DNA of 39,605 nucleotides from Chloroflexota bacterium. Its GTDB lineage: Bacteria > Chloroflexota > UBA11872. How positions within the stretch are numbered: the first letter of the stretch is position 1; every line of letters begins with the position of its first letter. The stretch is taken from the NCBI GenBank assembly GCA_022820025.1, contig JAJEGF010000070.1:1-39605 (forward strand), in the 5' to 3' direction. Shown one piece after another: positions 26,348 to 34,377 of the stretch. Under the pieces are notes generated by a model. That model did no database searches and was not told the origin of the DNA. It worked only from the letters and a program-made list of their open reading frames with translations. Made by a program: the position numbers and the translations under genes.

Positions 26348-26968
26348 ATGAGTTCGACCCAACCTACGGCCGCCGAGGCGCGCCGCGCGCGTCGCCGCGC
26401 CGCGCGGGAGGAGCGCCAGCGCGCCGCACGCAGGATGCGGCGTTTGCGGCGGGCTGGTTTCACACTCCTCGGGGCTGGGGTGGTGGCGGCGCTGGCCGTG
26501 CTGGTAATTGCTCTGGGGCGCGGGCCGGACGCCGATGTTTCCGAGCGCATACGAATCGAGAACGAAGGACGGCAGCACGTAGCTGAAGGCAGCGTGGTCG
26601 AGCACGAAGCCGACCCACCGGCTTCAGGCGACCACTATCCCGTGTGGTCGCGCTATGGCGTCTTTGAAGAGCCGGTGAATCCCGGGTACTGGGTCCACAA
26701 CCTGGAGCACGGGGCGATCGTGCTGCTCTATAACTGTTCGAACGACTGCGAACAGGTCAGAGCCGACATCGGCCAGGTCTATGCGTCGCTGCCGGATGGC
26801 GCCTTCGGCGAGGTCAAGCTGCTGGCCACGCCGTACGAGGGTGACTTCGGCTCGCGGTTCATGTTGATCGCGTGGAACTGGCAGGAACCGTTCGACGAGT
26901 TCGACGCCGGACGGATCGAGCGCTTCTACCGGGAGTTCCTGGACCGCGGTCCGGAGCGGGCGCCGTGA
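26348..26968 (+). CDS. DUF3105-domain membrane-anchored protein
   Basis: This 206-residue protein has a very basic N-terminus (EARRARRRAAREERQRAARR), one membrane helix (about 35-55) and an extracytoplasmic DUF3105 domain. The domain is recognised from PPASGDHYPVWSRYGVFEEPV, YWVHNLEHGAIVLLYNC and the conserved cysteine pair YNCSNDC. The HNLEHG histidines could bind a metal. DUF3105 has no agreed function. I chose the ATG at 26348, since the upstream in-frame residues are poor. It heads a plus-strand run of four genes up to 29102. Confidence 0.83.
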   Translation: MSSTQPTAAEARRARRRAAREERQRAARRMRRLRRAGFTLLGAGVVAALAVLVIALGRGPDADVSERIRIENEGRQHVAEGSVVEHEADPPASGDHYPVWSRYGVFEEPVNPGYWVHNLEHGAIVLLYNCSNDCEQVRADIGQVYASLPDGAFGEVKLLATPYEGDFGSRFMLIAWNWQEPFDEFDAGRIERFYREFLDRGPERAP

Positions 26969-27061
26969 TGCACACGCGACAATCGATTGGAAGCAGCCGG
27001 CGACTATGGCCTAAGGTGGACCGAATGGTCGCCGACACAGACGCGTTCGGAGAACTCCGGG

Positions 27062-27448
27062 ATGATTGAACGAGAACCTTTTCTGATTCGCAACGGGCTG
27101 CGCATCTTCAGCGTCGCTGTTGTTGTCGGGCTCGTAGCGCTCATCGTGATCGGCATTCGGTTCCAGATCGAGAATGCGGAACACGCGAATGAGGTGAACC
27201 GGTACAGCTCAAGAGTTCCGAATGCGACCGAGCTCAAGGCCTCGTGCGACTTCTTTGGCGGCCAGTACGTGGGAATGCCGGTGGTGATGCCGCGCACCGG
27301 ATCGCCGGGTCTGATGGAGGTGTGCAACCTCGCCGGAACCCCACAAGCCGGCTGGCAGTGTGAGCACTTCGATGGCACGTATCGCCGGGGCTCGTGCAGC
27401 GTGGACGTGGAAGCAACGCTGCAGGCCATGCCGAAAGAGTCCGGCTAG
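27062..27448 (+). CDS. membrane-anchored four-cysteine protein, unrecognised
   Basis: This 128-residue protein starts MIEREPFLIRNGLRIF. It has one membrane helix at about 15-34 (SVAVVVGLVALIVIGI) and an exported domain with four cysteines (C62, C88, C100, C112), spaced for two disulfides or a metal site. I do not recognise the family. Codon usage matches its neighbours. I chose the ATG at 27062; an upstream in-frame reading from 26987 would add residues without a hydrophobic start. It lies 93 bases after the DUF3105 gene and may be its functional partner. Confidence 0.6.
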   Translation: MIEREPFLIRNGLRIFSVAVVVGLVALIVIGIRFQIENAEHANEVNRYSSRVPNATELKASCDFFGGQYVGMPVVMPRTGSPGLMEVCNLAGTPQAGWQCEHFDGTYRRGSCSVDVEATLQAMPKESG

Positions 27449-27569
27449 CACCATCGCCTGACTTCCATACTTGGAGGCCTGACCCTCGGCCGCCGGCTGC
27501 GTGCGCTTCCATGATTCACGAGCGGAGGGCGCACGCATCGGGCGGCGAGACGTATGCCCGGGAGTAGCC

Positions 27570-28334
27570 ATGCACCCACTGGATTACAGCCGTTCCTACC
27601 TGCGCTGGATAACTGCACCGACGACCTCGGATGTGCGCACGCCGGGACACATGCCCTATGGCAACAGCGTGCGCATCCAATTGGACGCCCGCGCGCGGGT
27701 GATCGACTCCGCGACTGGCGCGGACGAGGAGTTTTACCTGATCGCACCTTGCCGCACGGAGTGGATGTATCGGGAGGACTCGTGCATCCAGCAGCCGGGG
27801 GGCGAATACCGGCTCGCGTGGGCGCAGAGCCGGGATCGAGCGCTGCGCTTCAGTCGCGACCTCGCCGATCCCGATCCGAGGCCGCAGCCTGTTCCGATCG
27901 ACGAGCGCTACCTCGAGCTCGATTACGCACTAACGCCGCTGCCGAATCCAAGTCGCGCGAACGACAACGAAGCGTTGGTGGCGGCTGCGGAATCACTGGA
28001 CCCGGTGGTAATACAGACCGAGATTCGGAACGAGGCTGGAACGCGGCGCGCCGTCCTGGAATACCCGGTCAAGACATTCAACTATCACCCGGAGCGCGTA
28101 CTGTTCCAGATGGACACCGGACCAATGCTCTGGGCCGACCTGGACTCATCGGAGGCGGATCCGATGTGCTGGCTGCGGCTGGCGCATACGGTGTTCAACC
28201 GATTCGACCGGGCCGAATTCGTGCGTCGAGGGCCGACGCCGTATCTGGTGGACGGCGAACCGGTGGGCCAGGTGGAGGACTATCAGGACGTCGTTGCCCA
28301 ACCGGCGCGGCACACATTCTTCGTGGCGGATTGA
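27570..28334 (+). CDS. conserved-looking protein of unknown function
   Basis: This 254-residue soluble protein has no signal peptide. It starts MHPLDYSRSYLRWITAPT after a good GGGAG (27560-27564). Visible features are a beta-rich middle with EEFYLIAPCRTEWMYREDSC, GEYRLAW, and a late WADLDSSEADPMCWLRLAH. The density of W, Y, R and acidic residues suggests a ligand-binding fold, but no family comes to mind. It ends 9 bases before the nucleosidase-like gene and is probably co-transcribed with it. Confidence 0.65.
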   Translation: MHPLDYSRSYLRWITAPTTSDVRTPGHMPYGNSVRIQLDARARVIDSATGADEEFYLIAPCRTEWMYREDSCIQQPGGEYRLAWAQSRDRALRFSRDLADPDPRPQPVPIDERYLELDYALTPLPNPSRANDNEALVAAAESLDPVVIQTEIRNEAGTRRAVLEYPVKTFNYHPERVLFQMDTGPMLWADLDSSEADPMCWLRLAHTVFNRFDRAEFVRRGPTPYLVDGEPVGQVEDYQDVVAQPARHTFFVAD

Positions 28335-28343
28335 CCGGGTTCG

Positions 28344-29102
28344 GTGCGTTCGACTGAGAACGAGACGGCGGTGCTGGGTGTCCTGGCGCCGATCAGGGCC
28401 GAGTTGACGGCGTTTGTTGGCGACGCCGTTGCGGGCTTGTCCGTCCCGGAAATCGGCGGTGCGCGAATCTTCGAATTCGGCGACGTCGAAGCCGTTGGGA
28501 TCGTGACGGGGCAAGGCGCGCGTCGGTCTGTCGCCACCCTGGAACGCGTGCTGGACTCCCGGCGGACTGACAAGCTCCTGATCGTCGGCGTCGCGGGTGG
28601 AATTCAGGCTGGGCAGTCGGCCGGCGACGTGCTGGTGGCAAGCGGCGCCGGGCCCCTGTTTGCCTATCCAACGCCCGCGAACTCGCGCATGGTGGAGGCT
28701 TTGGCCGAGAGCCTGCCGAAAGCTGGCACACAAGTTCGCGTGGGCCCGCTCGCAGCGGTGGACGCGCTGTCGCGTCAGGATGAGAAACGCCGGCTGGGCG
28801 AGGCCGGATTCATTGGGGTCGACATGGAAACGCACGCGCTGCTGGCGGGAGCCCATCGGGCGGGAGTGCCGGCGGTGGGGTTGCGCGTGGTGCTGGACCC
28901 GCTCGGGCAGGACATCCCGCATAGCGTGGCGGCGCTGGCGGCGGCCCAGGGCGGGCGCTTGTGGCCGGAGATACTCGGGCTGGCGCGCTGGCCGGTGGAA
29001 CTCCGGGCGATCAGGCAATTCAGGCGAGATCTGGGAACCGCGCTGCGGACCCTGAGGGGAGCGGCGGAGGCGGCCGTCAATGCTGTTAATGAGGTGGCTT
29101 GA
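28344..29102 (+). CDS. nucleoside phosphorylase/nucleosidase superfamily protein
   Basis: This 252-residue protein has the PNP_UDP_1 fold signs. GVAGGIQAGQSAGDVLVASGA is the GDVLVAS phosphate/ribose region. GVDMETHALLAGAHRAGVPAVGLRVVLD is the Met-Glu ribose-binding motif with a later conserved Asp. Relatives include MTA/SAH nucleosidase, futalosine hydrolase and the hopanoid-linked HpnG group. The sequence is too divergent to choose among these. The start is GTG at 28344, 9 bases after the upstream stop. Confidence 0.75.
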   Translation: MRSTENETAVLGVLAPIRAELTAFVGDAVAGLSVPEIGGARIFEFGDVEAVGIVTGQGARRSVATLERVLDSRRTDKLLIVGVAGGIQAGQSAGDVLVASGAGPLFAYPTPANSRMVEALAESLPKAGTQVRVGPLAAVDALSRQDEKRRLGEAGFIGVDMETHALLAGAHRAGVPAVGLRVVLDPLGQDIPHSVAALAAAQGGRLWPEILGLARWPVELRAIRQFRRDLGTALRTLRGAAEAAVNAVNEVA

Positions 29103-29247
29103 GCTACCCCGGAATCACGACCGAGTCGCGGTCATCCAGCCTGATTCGTGCCGTACCATGTCGCCGCGGCGGGCCGTCAGGATCCCCTGACACCGCCGTT
29201 GCCCGCGTTAGGTATCCGGTCCCCACGGGCCTCAGAGAAATGAACCC

Positions 29248-30549
29248 ATGAGCGAGCACGAAGCTGTTGGTACCGGCCTGATTGTGGCCGGCGTTTTCAT
29301 TTTTGTCGTCGCCTATGCGCTGATCGCGAGCGACAAGGTGCCGAAGTCGGCGGTGGCGCTGGGCGGCGGCACGCTGATGATCCTGATTGGGATCCTGGAT
29401 CAGCACCACGCGTTCGAGCACATCGACTTGAACGTGATCCTCTTGCTTGTGGGGATGATGGTGCTGGCCGGGATCGTTCGCCACACCGGCGCGTTTCAAG
29501 CGTTGGCGATCCTGGCGGCGCGCTGGACCAAGGGCGACGGCGTGCAGTTGATGCTGGCGCTTTCGCTGATAACGGCCGTGCTGTCGGCGTTTCTGGACAA
29601 CGTGACCACGGTGATCCTGATTGCTCCAATCACCATTTTCGTGGCGTCGCGGCTGGGATTGAATCCCGTGCCGTTCTTCATCGCGGAGATCCTGGCGTCG
29701 AACGTTGGGGGCGCAGCGACCTTGATCGGGGATCCGCCGAACATCCTGATTGCCAGCGCGGGCGACCTGGACTTCGCCGTGTTTGCGGCGCACATGACGC
29801 CGCCGGCCGTGATTTCACTGGTGTTTCTGCTGATCGTGATGCGTTGGATGTTCAGATCGCAGGTGGTGGCGGCTCCAGAGCGCGCGGCCGCGCTGGCAAC
29901 GCTGGATCCCGCCGATGCCATCACCGACCGACGCGGCATGTACATCGGGCTGGGCGTGCTGGGGCTGACCATCTTCGGATTCCTGATTCACGGCGCGATG
30001 GGCTGGGAGCCGGCGACCGTGGCGGTCGCGGGCGCCGCGCTGTTGATGATCATTACGCGACCGGACGTCCACAAGGTTTACAACGAGGTGGAGTGGGCCA
30101 GCGTGCTGTTCTTTGTCGGCCTCTTCATGATGGTGGGCGGGCTGGTGCAGTTGGGCGTGCTGGATGCGGTGGCTGACTTCACCATCGAGTTGACGCAAGG
30201 CAACGTGGGCGCCACGGCACTCCTGATTATGTGGCTCAGTGCCGTCTTGTCGGCGGTTGTGGACAACATTCCGTACACGGCGACGATGCTGCCGGTGGTG
30301 CAGCGACTAACGGCGGAGGGCTTGAACCCTGACAACATCCTTTGGTGGTCGCTGGCGATCGGGGCGGATTTCGGAGGAAACGCCACGATTATTGGAGCGT
30401 CGGCGAACGTGATCCTGGCGGGGATCTCGGAGCGCGAGGGTCACCACATCCGGTTTGTCCAGTTCATGAAATACGGCATACCAGTGACCGTGATGGTGCT
30501 GATAATTGGCACCATCTGGGTATGGTTGCGCTACCTGGCGTTTGCCTAG
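29248..30549 (+). CDS. ArsB/NhaD-type ion transporter (IT superfamily)
   Basis: This 433-residue integral membrane protein has about 11 helices in two inverted halves. The paired signature loops are present: SAFLDNVTTVILIAP with GGAATLIGDPPNILIAS, and SAVVDNIPYTATMLP with GGNATIIGASANVIL. This is the ArsB/NhaD/citrate transporter fold. The aspartates in the two LDN/VDN loops and the GDPPN loop match Na+/H+ antiporter NhaD-like proteins best. Arsenite export is less likely because no ars genes are nearby. The CBS protein 22 bases downstream is a plausible regulator. Confidence 0.87.
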   Translation: MSEHEAVGTGLIVAGVFIFVVAYALIASDKVPKSAVALGGGTLMILIGILDQHHAFEHIDLNVILLLVGMMVLAGIVRHTGAFQALAILAARWTKGDGVQLMLALSLITAVLSAFLDNVTTVILIAPITIFVASRLGLNPVPFFIAEILASNVGGAATLIGDPPNILIASAGDLDFAVFAAHMTPPAVISLVFLLIVMRWMFRSQVVAAPERAAALATLDPADAITDRRGMYIGLGVLGLTIFGFLIHGAMGWEPATVAVAGAALLMIITRPDVHKVYNEVEWASVLFFVGLFMMVGGLVQLGVLDAVADFTIELTQGNVGATALLIMWLSAVLSAVVDNIPYTATMLPVVQRLTAEGLNPDNILWWSLAIGADFGGNATIIGASANVILAGISEREGHHIRFVQFMKYGIPVTVMVLIIGTIWVWLRYLAFA

Positions 30550-30571
30550 GCGGGATTGACGGGAGGCGCCC

Positions 30572-31072
30572 ATGGGCCCTGATGAGCAACAACCGCTAGA
30601 CACCGCGAAGTCGCGGGTCAGCGATCTACGGGCGCGTGGGTTACTCGATTCATTCAGCGTGGTTCGAGCTGACGCCAGGTTCGAGGAGCTTGTGCGCGCG
30701 ATTGAATCCAGACCTCTGGTGCGTACGGTGGCCGTGACTGACGACGACGGCGGGCTGACCGGCATCATTCCAATGCGGGTCTTTTACGGCGCTCTTTTCG
30801 CCGACGTGTATCCGGGCGCGGCAATGGCGGACGTGACGTCGTTCGAGAGCGCGCTGCAATTCGGGGACCACATGGTTCACCCGAATGCCGGCGAGATCAT
30901 GCTTGAGGCGGAATCTGTCTCACTGACGGACACGCTGCACGACGCATTCATTGCGCTGCACCGGTCAGGCCAGGCCGGTTTGCCGGTGGTAGACGCCGAA
31001 AACCGGCCGGTGGGGTATCTGGACTTGCTGGCGATTCTTCCGCTGTGGGAGCAGCGGCCGCAGCCTGTGTAG
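30572..31072 (+). CDS. CBS-domain pair protein
   Basis: This 166-residue protein is built of two CBS motifs. The first is at about 25-75 (SFSVVRADARFEELVRAIE...TVAVTDDDGGLTGIIPMRVFYG). The second is at about 110-158 (VSLTDTLHDAFIALHRSGQAGLPVVDAENRPVGYLDLLAIL). CBS pairs bind adenine nucleotides and often gate transporters. A strong GGGAGG (30560-30565) precedes the ATG. It lies 22 bases after the NhaD-like gene, so the two are probably one operon and this protein may sense cell energy for the transporter. Confidence 0.85.
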   Translation: MGPDEQQPLDTAKSRVSDLRARGLLDSFSVVRADARFEELVRAIESRPLVRTVAVTDDDGGLTGIIPMRVFYGALFADVYPGAAMADVTSFESALQFGDHMVHPNAGEIMLEAESVSLTDTLHDAFIALHRSGQAGLPVVDAENRPVGYLDLLAILPLWEQRPQPV

Positions 31073-31090
31073 CCCATCGCGCAGCGACCG

Positions 31091-33043
31091 CTATAGCGCC
31101 TCCTTGAGGGCTTTGGCGGTGGAAGCCGTCATGCCGTCGACGGCGGCGAGGTCCTCGAGCGAGGCGGCGCGAATGCGCTTGAGGGAGCCGAAGGTGCGCA
31201 GCAGGTTGCGCTTGCGCTTGGGGCCGATGCCGGGGATCTCGTCCAGGATGGAGCGGCGGCCGCGGGCGGTGCGCAGCTTGATGTGAAAGCTCACGGCGAA
31301 GCGATGGGCTTCGTCGCGAATCTGCTGGACGAGATGGAGGCCGGGGCCGTCGACTGGCATCAGCACCGGCCCTGAGCGGTTGGGGACATAGAGTTCTTCG
31401 CGGCGCTTGGCGATGGCGGCGAGCGGGAGGCTTGACTTGCCCAGTCCCAGTTCATCAAAGACGTTCACGGCAGCGCTCAATTGACCCTTGCCGCCGTCGA
31501 TCAGGATCAGGTCGGGAGTGACGCCCCACTCCTTGGCGGAACCGGCGGTGGGTTCTGAGACTTCCGGCAGTTGGTCGTCCGGATTGAATCCGGCCATCGG
31601 CACGCTGGCTAACGCGCGGGGGTCCTGACCAGCGGCGGCCGCTACCGCTGTCTCTTCGGCATAGCGGCGCAGGCGGCGGCGGAGGACTTCGCGTAGCGAC
31701 TCGAAGTCGTCGTTGCCCGAGCCGCCGCGCACTTTGAATCGACGGTACTTTCCGTTTTTGGCAACGCCGTCTTCGAAGACGACCAGGGATCCAACGGCGA
31801 GGGATCCCTGGATATGCGAGATGTCGTAGCACTCGATGCGGCGGGGGAGGCGGGGCAGGTCGAGGGCGACGCCAATTTCGAGGAGAGCCTGGCGGCGCTT
31901 GCGCTCGCTGTTGAGCCAGGTGGTGCGCTCCAGGTGCAGGGTCTCGGCGGCGTTGCGGGCGGCCATTTCCACGAGTCGGCGCTTGGGACCGCGCTGGGGG
32001 CGGCGGACGGTGACGCTGGCACCACGCAGGGACTTGAGCCAGTCCTGGAGCACGTCGACGTCGGTGAGGCCGTGGGGGACGAGGACGAGTTGGGGGACTT
32101 CGGCGGCGCGGTCGTAATACTCGCGGACAAAGTCGTCCAGCATCTCAGTCTCGGTCTCCTCCCCGGTGACCGTGAGTTCGTAGTGGTGGTGGCCGATGAG
32201 CTTGCCGCCGCGGATGCGGAAGACGGTGGCCATGGCGTCGCGGTCCTGGCGCGCGGCGGCGATCACGTCGACCTGGCGCTCGCGGGCGTCGGGGTCGGAG
32301 ACCTTCTGCTCGGCCACGACTTTGTCCATGGCCGTGATGCGGTCGCGGAAGCGGGCGGCTTCCTCGTAGTCCTGGGCGTCGGAGGCGGCCCACATCTGCT
32401 CCGTGAGGCTCTCCTTGACGTGCTCGTACTCGCCGCGGAGGAAGCGGACGGCGCCATCGACGACCTCGCGGTACTGGTCGACGGTGACGTAGCGGGTGCA
32501 GGGAGCGTTGCAGAGGCCGAGGTCGTACTTGAGGCAGGGACGCGGGATCGGCTTGGCCATGCTGATGTTGCAGGTGCGGTAGGGAAAGAGCCGGTTGAGG
32601 AGCTTGAGGGTCTGGCGCAGGGACTTGGCGCTGGTGTAGGGACCAAAGTAGAGCGAGCCGTCCTTCGCGATGATTCGGGTGGTGGCGACGCGGGGGTAGG
32701 TCTCCTGCACGGTGACCTTGAGGTAGAGGAACTGCTTGTCATCGCGGTAGGTGACGTTGAATCGGGGGCGGTGTTCCTTGATCAGGTTGTTTTCGAGCAC
32801 CAGGGCTTCGACTTCGGAGTCGGTGACGATGACGTTGAAGTCGGCAATCCGGGCGACCATCGAGCGGGTCTTGTACGAGTGATCGCCGCGCCGGAAGTAG
32901 CTGCGGACGCGGTTGCGTAAGGACCGGGCCTTGCCGACGTAGAGCACGCGGTGGTCGGCGGCACGCATGAGGTAGACGCCGGGGGCGTCGGGCAGTTCGG
33001 CCAGCTTGCCCTCGATGGTGGGGCGGACGGCTTCGCGAGTCAT
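31091..33043 (-). CDS. uvrC: UvrC, excinuclease ABC subunit C
   Basis: This 650-residue nuclease cuts on both sides of a lesion in nucleotide excision repair. In order, it has a GIY-YIG domain (PGVYLMRAADHRVLYVGKA, RNRVRSYF), a cysteine-rich region (CNISMAKPIPRPCLKYDLGLC, split C-x-x), and a UVR motif (DAQDYEEAARFRDRI). The RNase H-like domain carries CYDISHIQG and LILIDGGKGQLSAA. The C-terminal HhH pair is IPGIGPKRKRNLLRTFGS. A Gly/Ala-rich insertion of about 40 residues precedes the second half of the nuclease domain. The ATG start is at 33043. It is convergent with the CBS gene, 18 bases away. Confidence 0.97.
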   Translation of the reverse strand: MTREAVRPTIEGKLAELPDAPGVYLMRAADHRVLYVGKARSLRNRVRSYFRRGDHSYKTRSMVARIADFNVIVTDSEVEALVLENNLIKEHRPRFNVTYRDDKQFLYLKVTVQETYPRVATTRIIAKDGSLYFGPYTSAKSLRQTLKLLNRLFPYRTCNISMAKPIPRPCLKYDLGLCNAPCTRYVTVDQYREVVDGAVRFLRGEYEHVKESLTEQMWAASDAQDYEEAARFRDRITAMDKVVAEQKVSDPDARERQVDVIAAARQDRDAMATVFRIRGGKLIGHHHYELTVTGEETETEMLDDFVREYYDRAAEVPQLVLVPHGLTDVDVLQDWLKSLRGASVTVRRPQRGPKRRLVEMAARNAAETLHLERTTWLNSERKRRQALLEIGVALDLPRLPRRIECYDISHIQGSLAVGSLVVFEDGVAKNGKYRRFKVRGGSGNDDFESLREVLRRRLRRYAEETAVAAAAGQDPRALASVPMAGFNPDDQLPEVSEPTAGSAKEWGVTPDLILIDGGKGQLSAAVNVFDELGLGKSSLPLAAIAKRREELYVPNRSGPVLMPVDGPGLHLVQQIRDEAHRFAVSFHIKLRTARGRRSILDEIPGIGPKRKRNLLRTFGSLKRIRAASLEDLAAVDGMTASTAKALKEAL

Positions 33044-33087
33044 TTGGTGTGCGGTGTGACGGGTCGGGAGGTGTGCCGCATCAGCTA

Positions 33088-33127
33088 ATTCTAGGCAGGC
33101 GGCGACGCGTCACCGTGGGGATAGAAT
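33088..33127. promoter_or_regulatory. divergent -10 boxes between uvrC and the AI-2E gene
   Basis: TAGAAT occurs on the minus strand at 33093-33088 (toward uvrC) and on the plus strand at 33122-33127 (toward the AI-2E family gene). Each matches five of six -10 positions. Neither has a good -35 box. The plus-strand box would place transcription start about 7 bases on, at the TTG start codon at 33134, which suggests a leaderless mRNA. Confidence 0.35.
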
Positions 33128-33133
33128 CGACGG

Positions 33134-34372
33134 TTGCGAGCGGTCCATGAAGGTGCCTCGCCCGTCGAGACGCAGCGCCCACTTCTCATCCTGATCTACC
33201 TCGGCATCGCCGTGGCGGCCGCGTGGCTGCTGCAATTTCTGTGGGGCGTGCTGAGCCAGGCCGGCGTCTTCGTGGTGATGCTGCTGGTGGCCTGGATTGT
33301 CACGGTGGCGACGCTGGGCCCGGTGCGATTGCTACAGCGGCTGCGGATTCCACGCCCGGTCGCATCGGCGCTGGTGTACCTGGTGGTGCTGGGCATCGCC
33401 GGCGCAAGTTTGTTCTTCGTGCTGCCGCCGTTCTTTACGGAAGTAGGGCACGCGGCGGAGAGCCTGACCGCACAGGCTCGGGGAATTCCAGAGGGTCTGA
33501 GCAACCTGCAGACCTGGCTCTCCGGACTCGGCGCGCCTGACGACATCGTGGGCACCGTCACGGAGGATGTCAGCCACAATTTGGCATCGATGGGTCAGCA
33601 GTTGGCTTCCGGCGTCATAACGACGACGGGAACTATCGCAGGCGGCGTGGCCGCCACGATCGTGACGTTGATCATCTCGTTCTACCTGGTCCTGGGCTGG
33701 GATCGAGGCGTGGAACGGCTGGCGGATGCGCTGCCGCCGGACTGGGCCGCGCGTCTGAACCGAGGCGTGCGGGCCAGCGAGCACACGTTTGGGGCATGGA
33801 TGGGCGGCCAATTCCTGGCGTCGGTCATCTGGGGAGTCGCGGTAGTTGTGGCGTATCTGATTGCAGGGTTGGAGTTCGGGCTGCTGGTCGCGGTCGGTAC
33901 CGGGATCCTGATGTTCATCCCCTTCTTCGGGATGATCGTGGGCATAGCCATTCCAACGATCATGGCGTTTACGGTTCGCCTCGATCTGGCCATCTGGGTT
34001 GGGGTTGCGCTCGCCCTGGTGTCGTTGGCGATCGAAAACGTAGTGAAGCCGCGGATTATGGGAACGGCGATTGGCGTGAATCCGATCGTGGTGCTGTCCA
34101 GCGTGATCCTGGGGGGAATCGCGGCGGGGTTTTGGGGCGTGCTCTTCGGGATTCCGATTGGGGCACTGCTTTGGACGACGCTGCGAGGATTTCTCAGGGA
34201 ATTCCTAGTGATGCAGCGACGAAGGACGCGCATGGCAATGGCAGCGGCTGCGAGCGATGTGCCCGTATCGACTTTGCAGGATGCACCGGAAACGCCGAGC
34301 CCGGAGCCTGCGGATGAGGCACGTCGGGCGACGGTGACTGCTGAGTCGTCCAGGGGCGAGGACCAGCCATAA
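33134..34372 (+). CDS. AI-2E family (PerM-like) membrane protein
   Basis: This 412-residue protein has about eight helices. The family features are PLLILIYLGIAVAAAWLL at the start, the soluble loop between helices 3 and 4 (about 95-165), and the C-terminal block GLLVAVGTGILMFIPFFGMIVG followed by ENVVKPRIMGTAIGVNPIVVLSS. The PRIMG..IGVNP segment is diagnostic. Members act as exporters (autoinducer-2 release) or Na+/H+ antiporters, so the substrate is open. The C-terminal tail of about 55 residues is polar and unconserved. The start is TTG at 33134; no better in-frame start exists upstream. Confidence 0.87.
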   Translation: MRAVHEGASPVETQRPLLILIYLGIAVAAAWLLQFLWGVLSQAGVFVVMLLVAWIVTVATLGPVRLLQRLRIPRPVASALVYLVVLGIAGASLFFVLPPFFTEVGHAAESLTAQARGIPEGLSNLQTWLSGLGAPDDIVGTVTEDVSHNLASMGQQLASGVITTTGTIAGGVAATIVTLIISFYLVLGWDRGVERLADALPPDWAARLNRGVRASEHTFGAWMGGQFLASVIWGVAVVVAYLIAGLEFGLLVAVGTGILMFIPFFGMIVGIAIPTIMAFTVRLDLAIWVGVALALVSLAIENVVKPRIMGTAIGVNPIVVLSSVILGGIAAGFWGVLFGIPIGALLWTTLRGFLREFLVMQRRRTRMAMAAAASDVPVSTLQDAPETPSPEPADEARRATVTAESSRGEDQP

Positions 34373-34377
34373 GGTCC

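Noticed and set aside
29103..29247. Small hairpins (GACCG-CGGTC, GTCAGG-CCTGAC) after the nucleosidase-like gene as a terminator
   Set aside because: The stems are five or six pairs long with no T-run, as expected by chance at this GC content.
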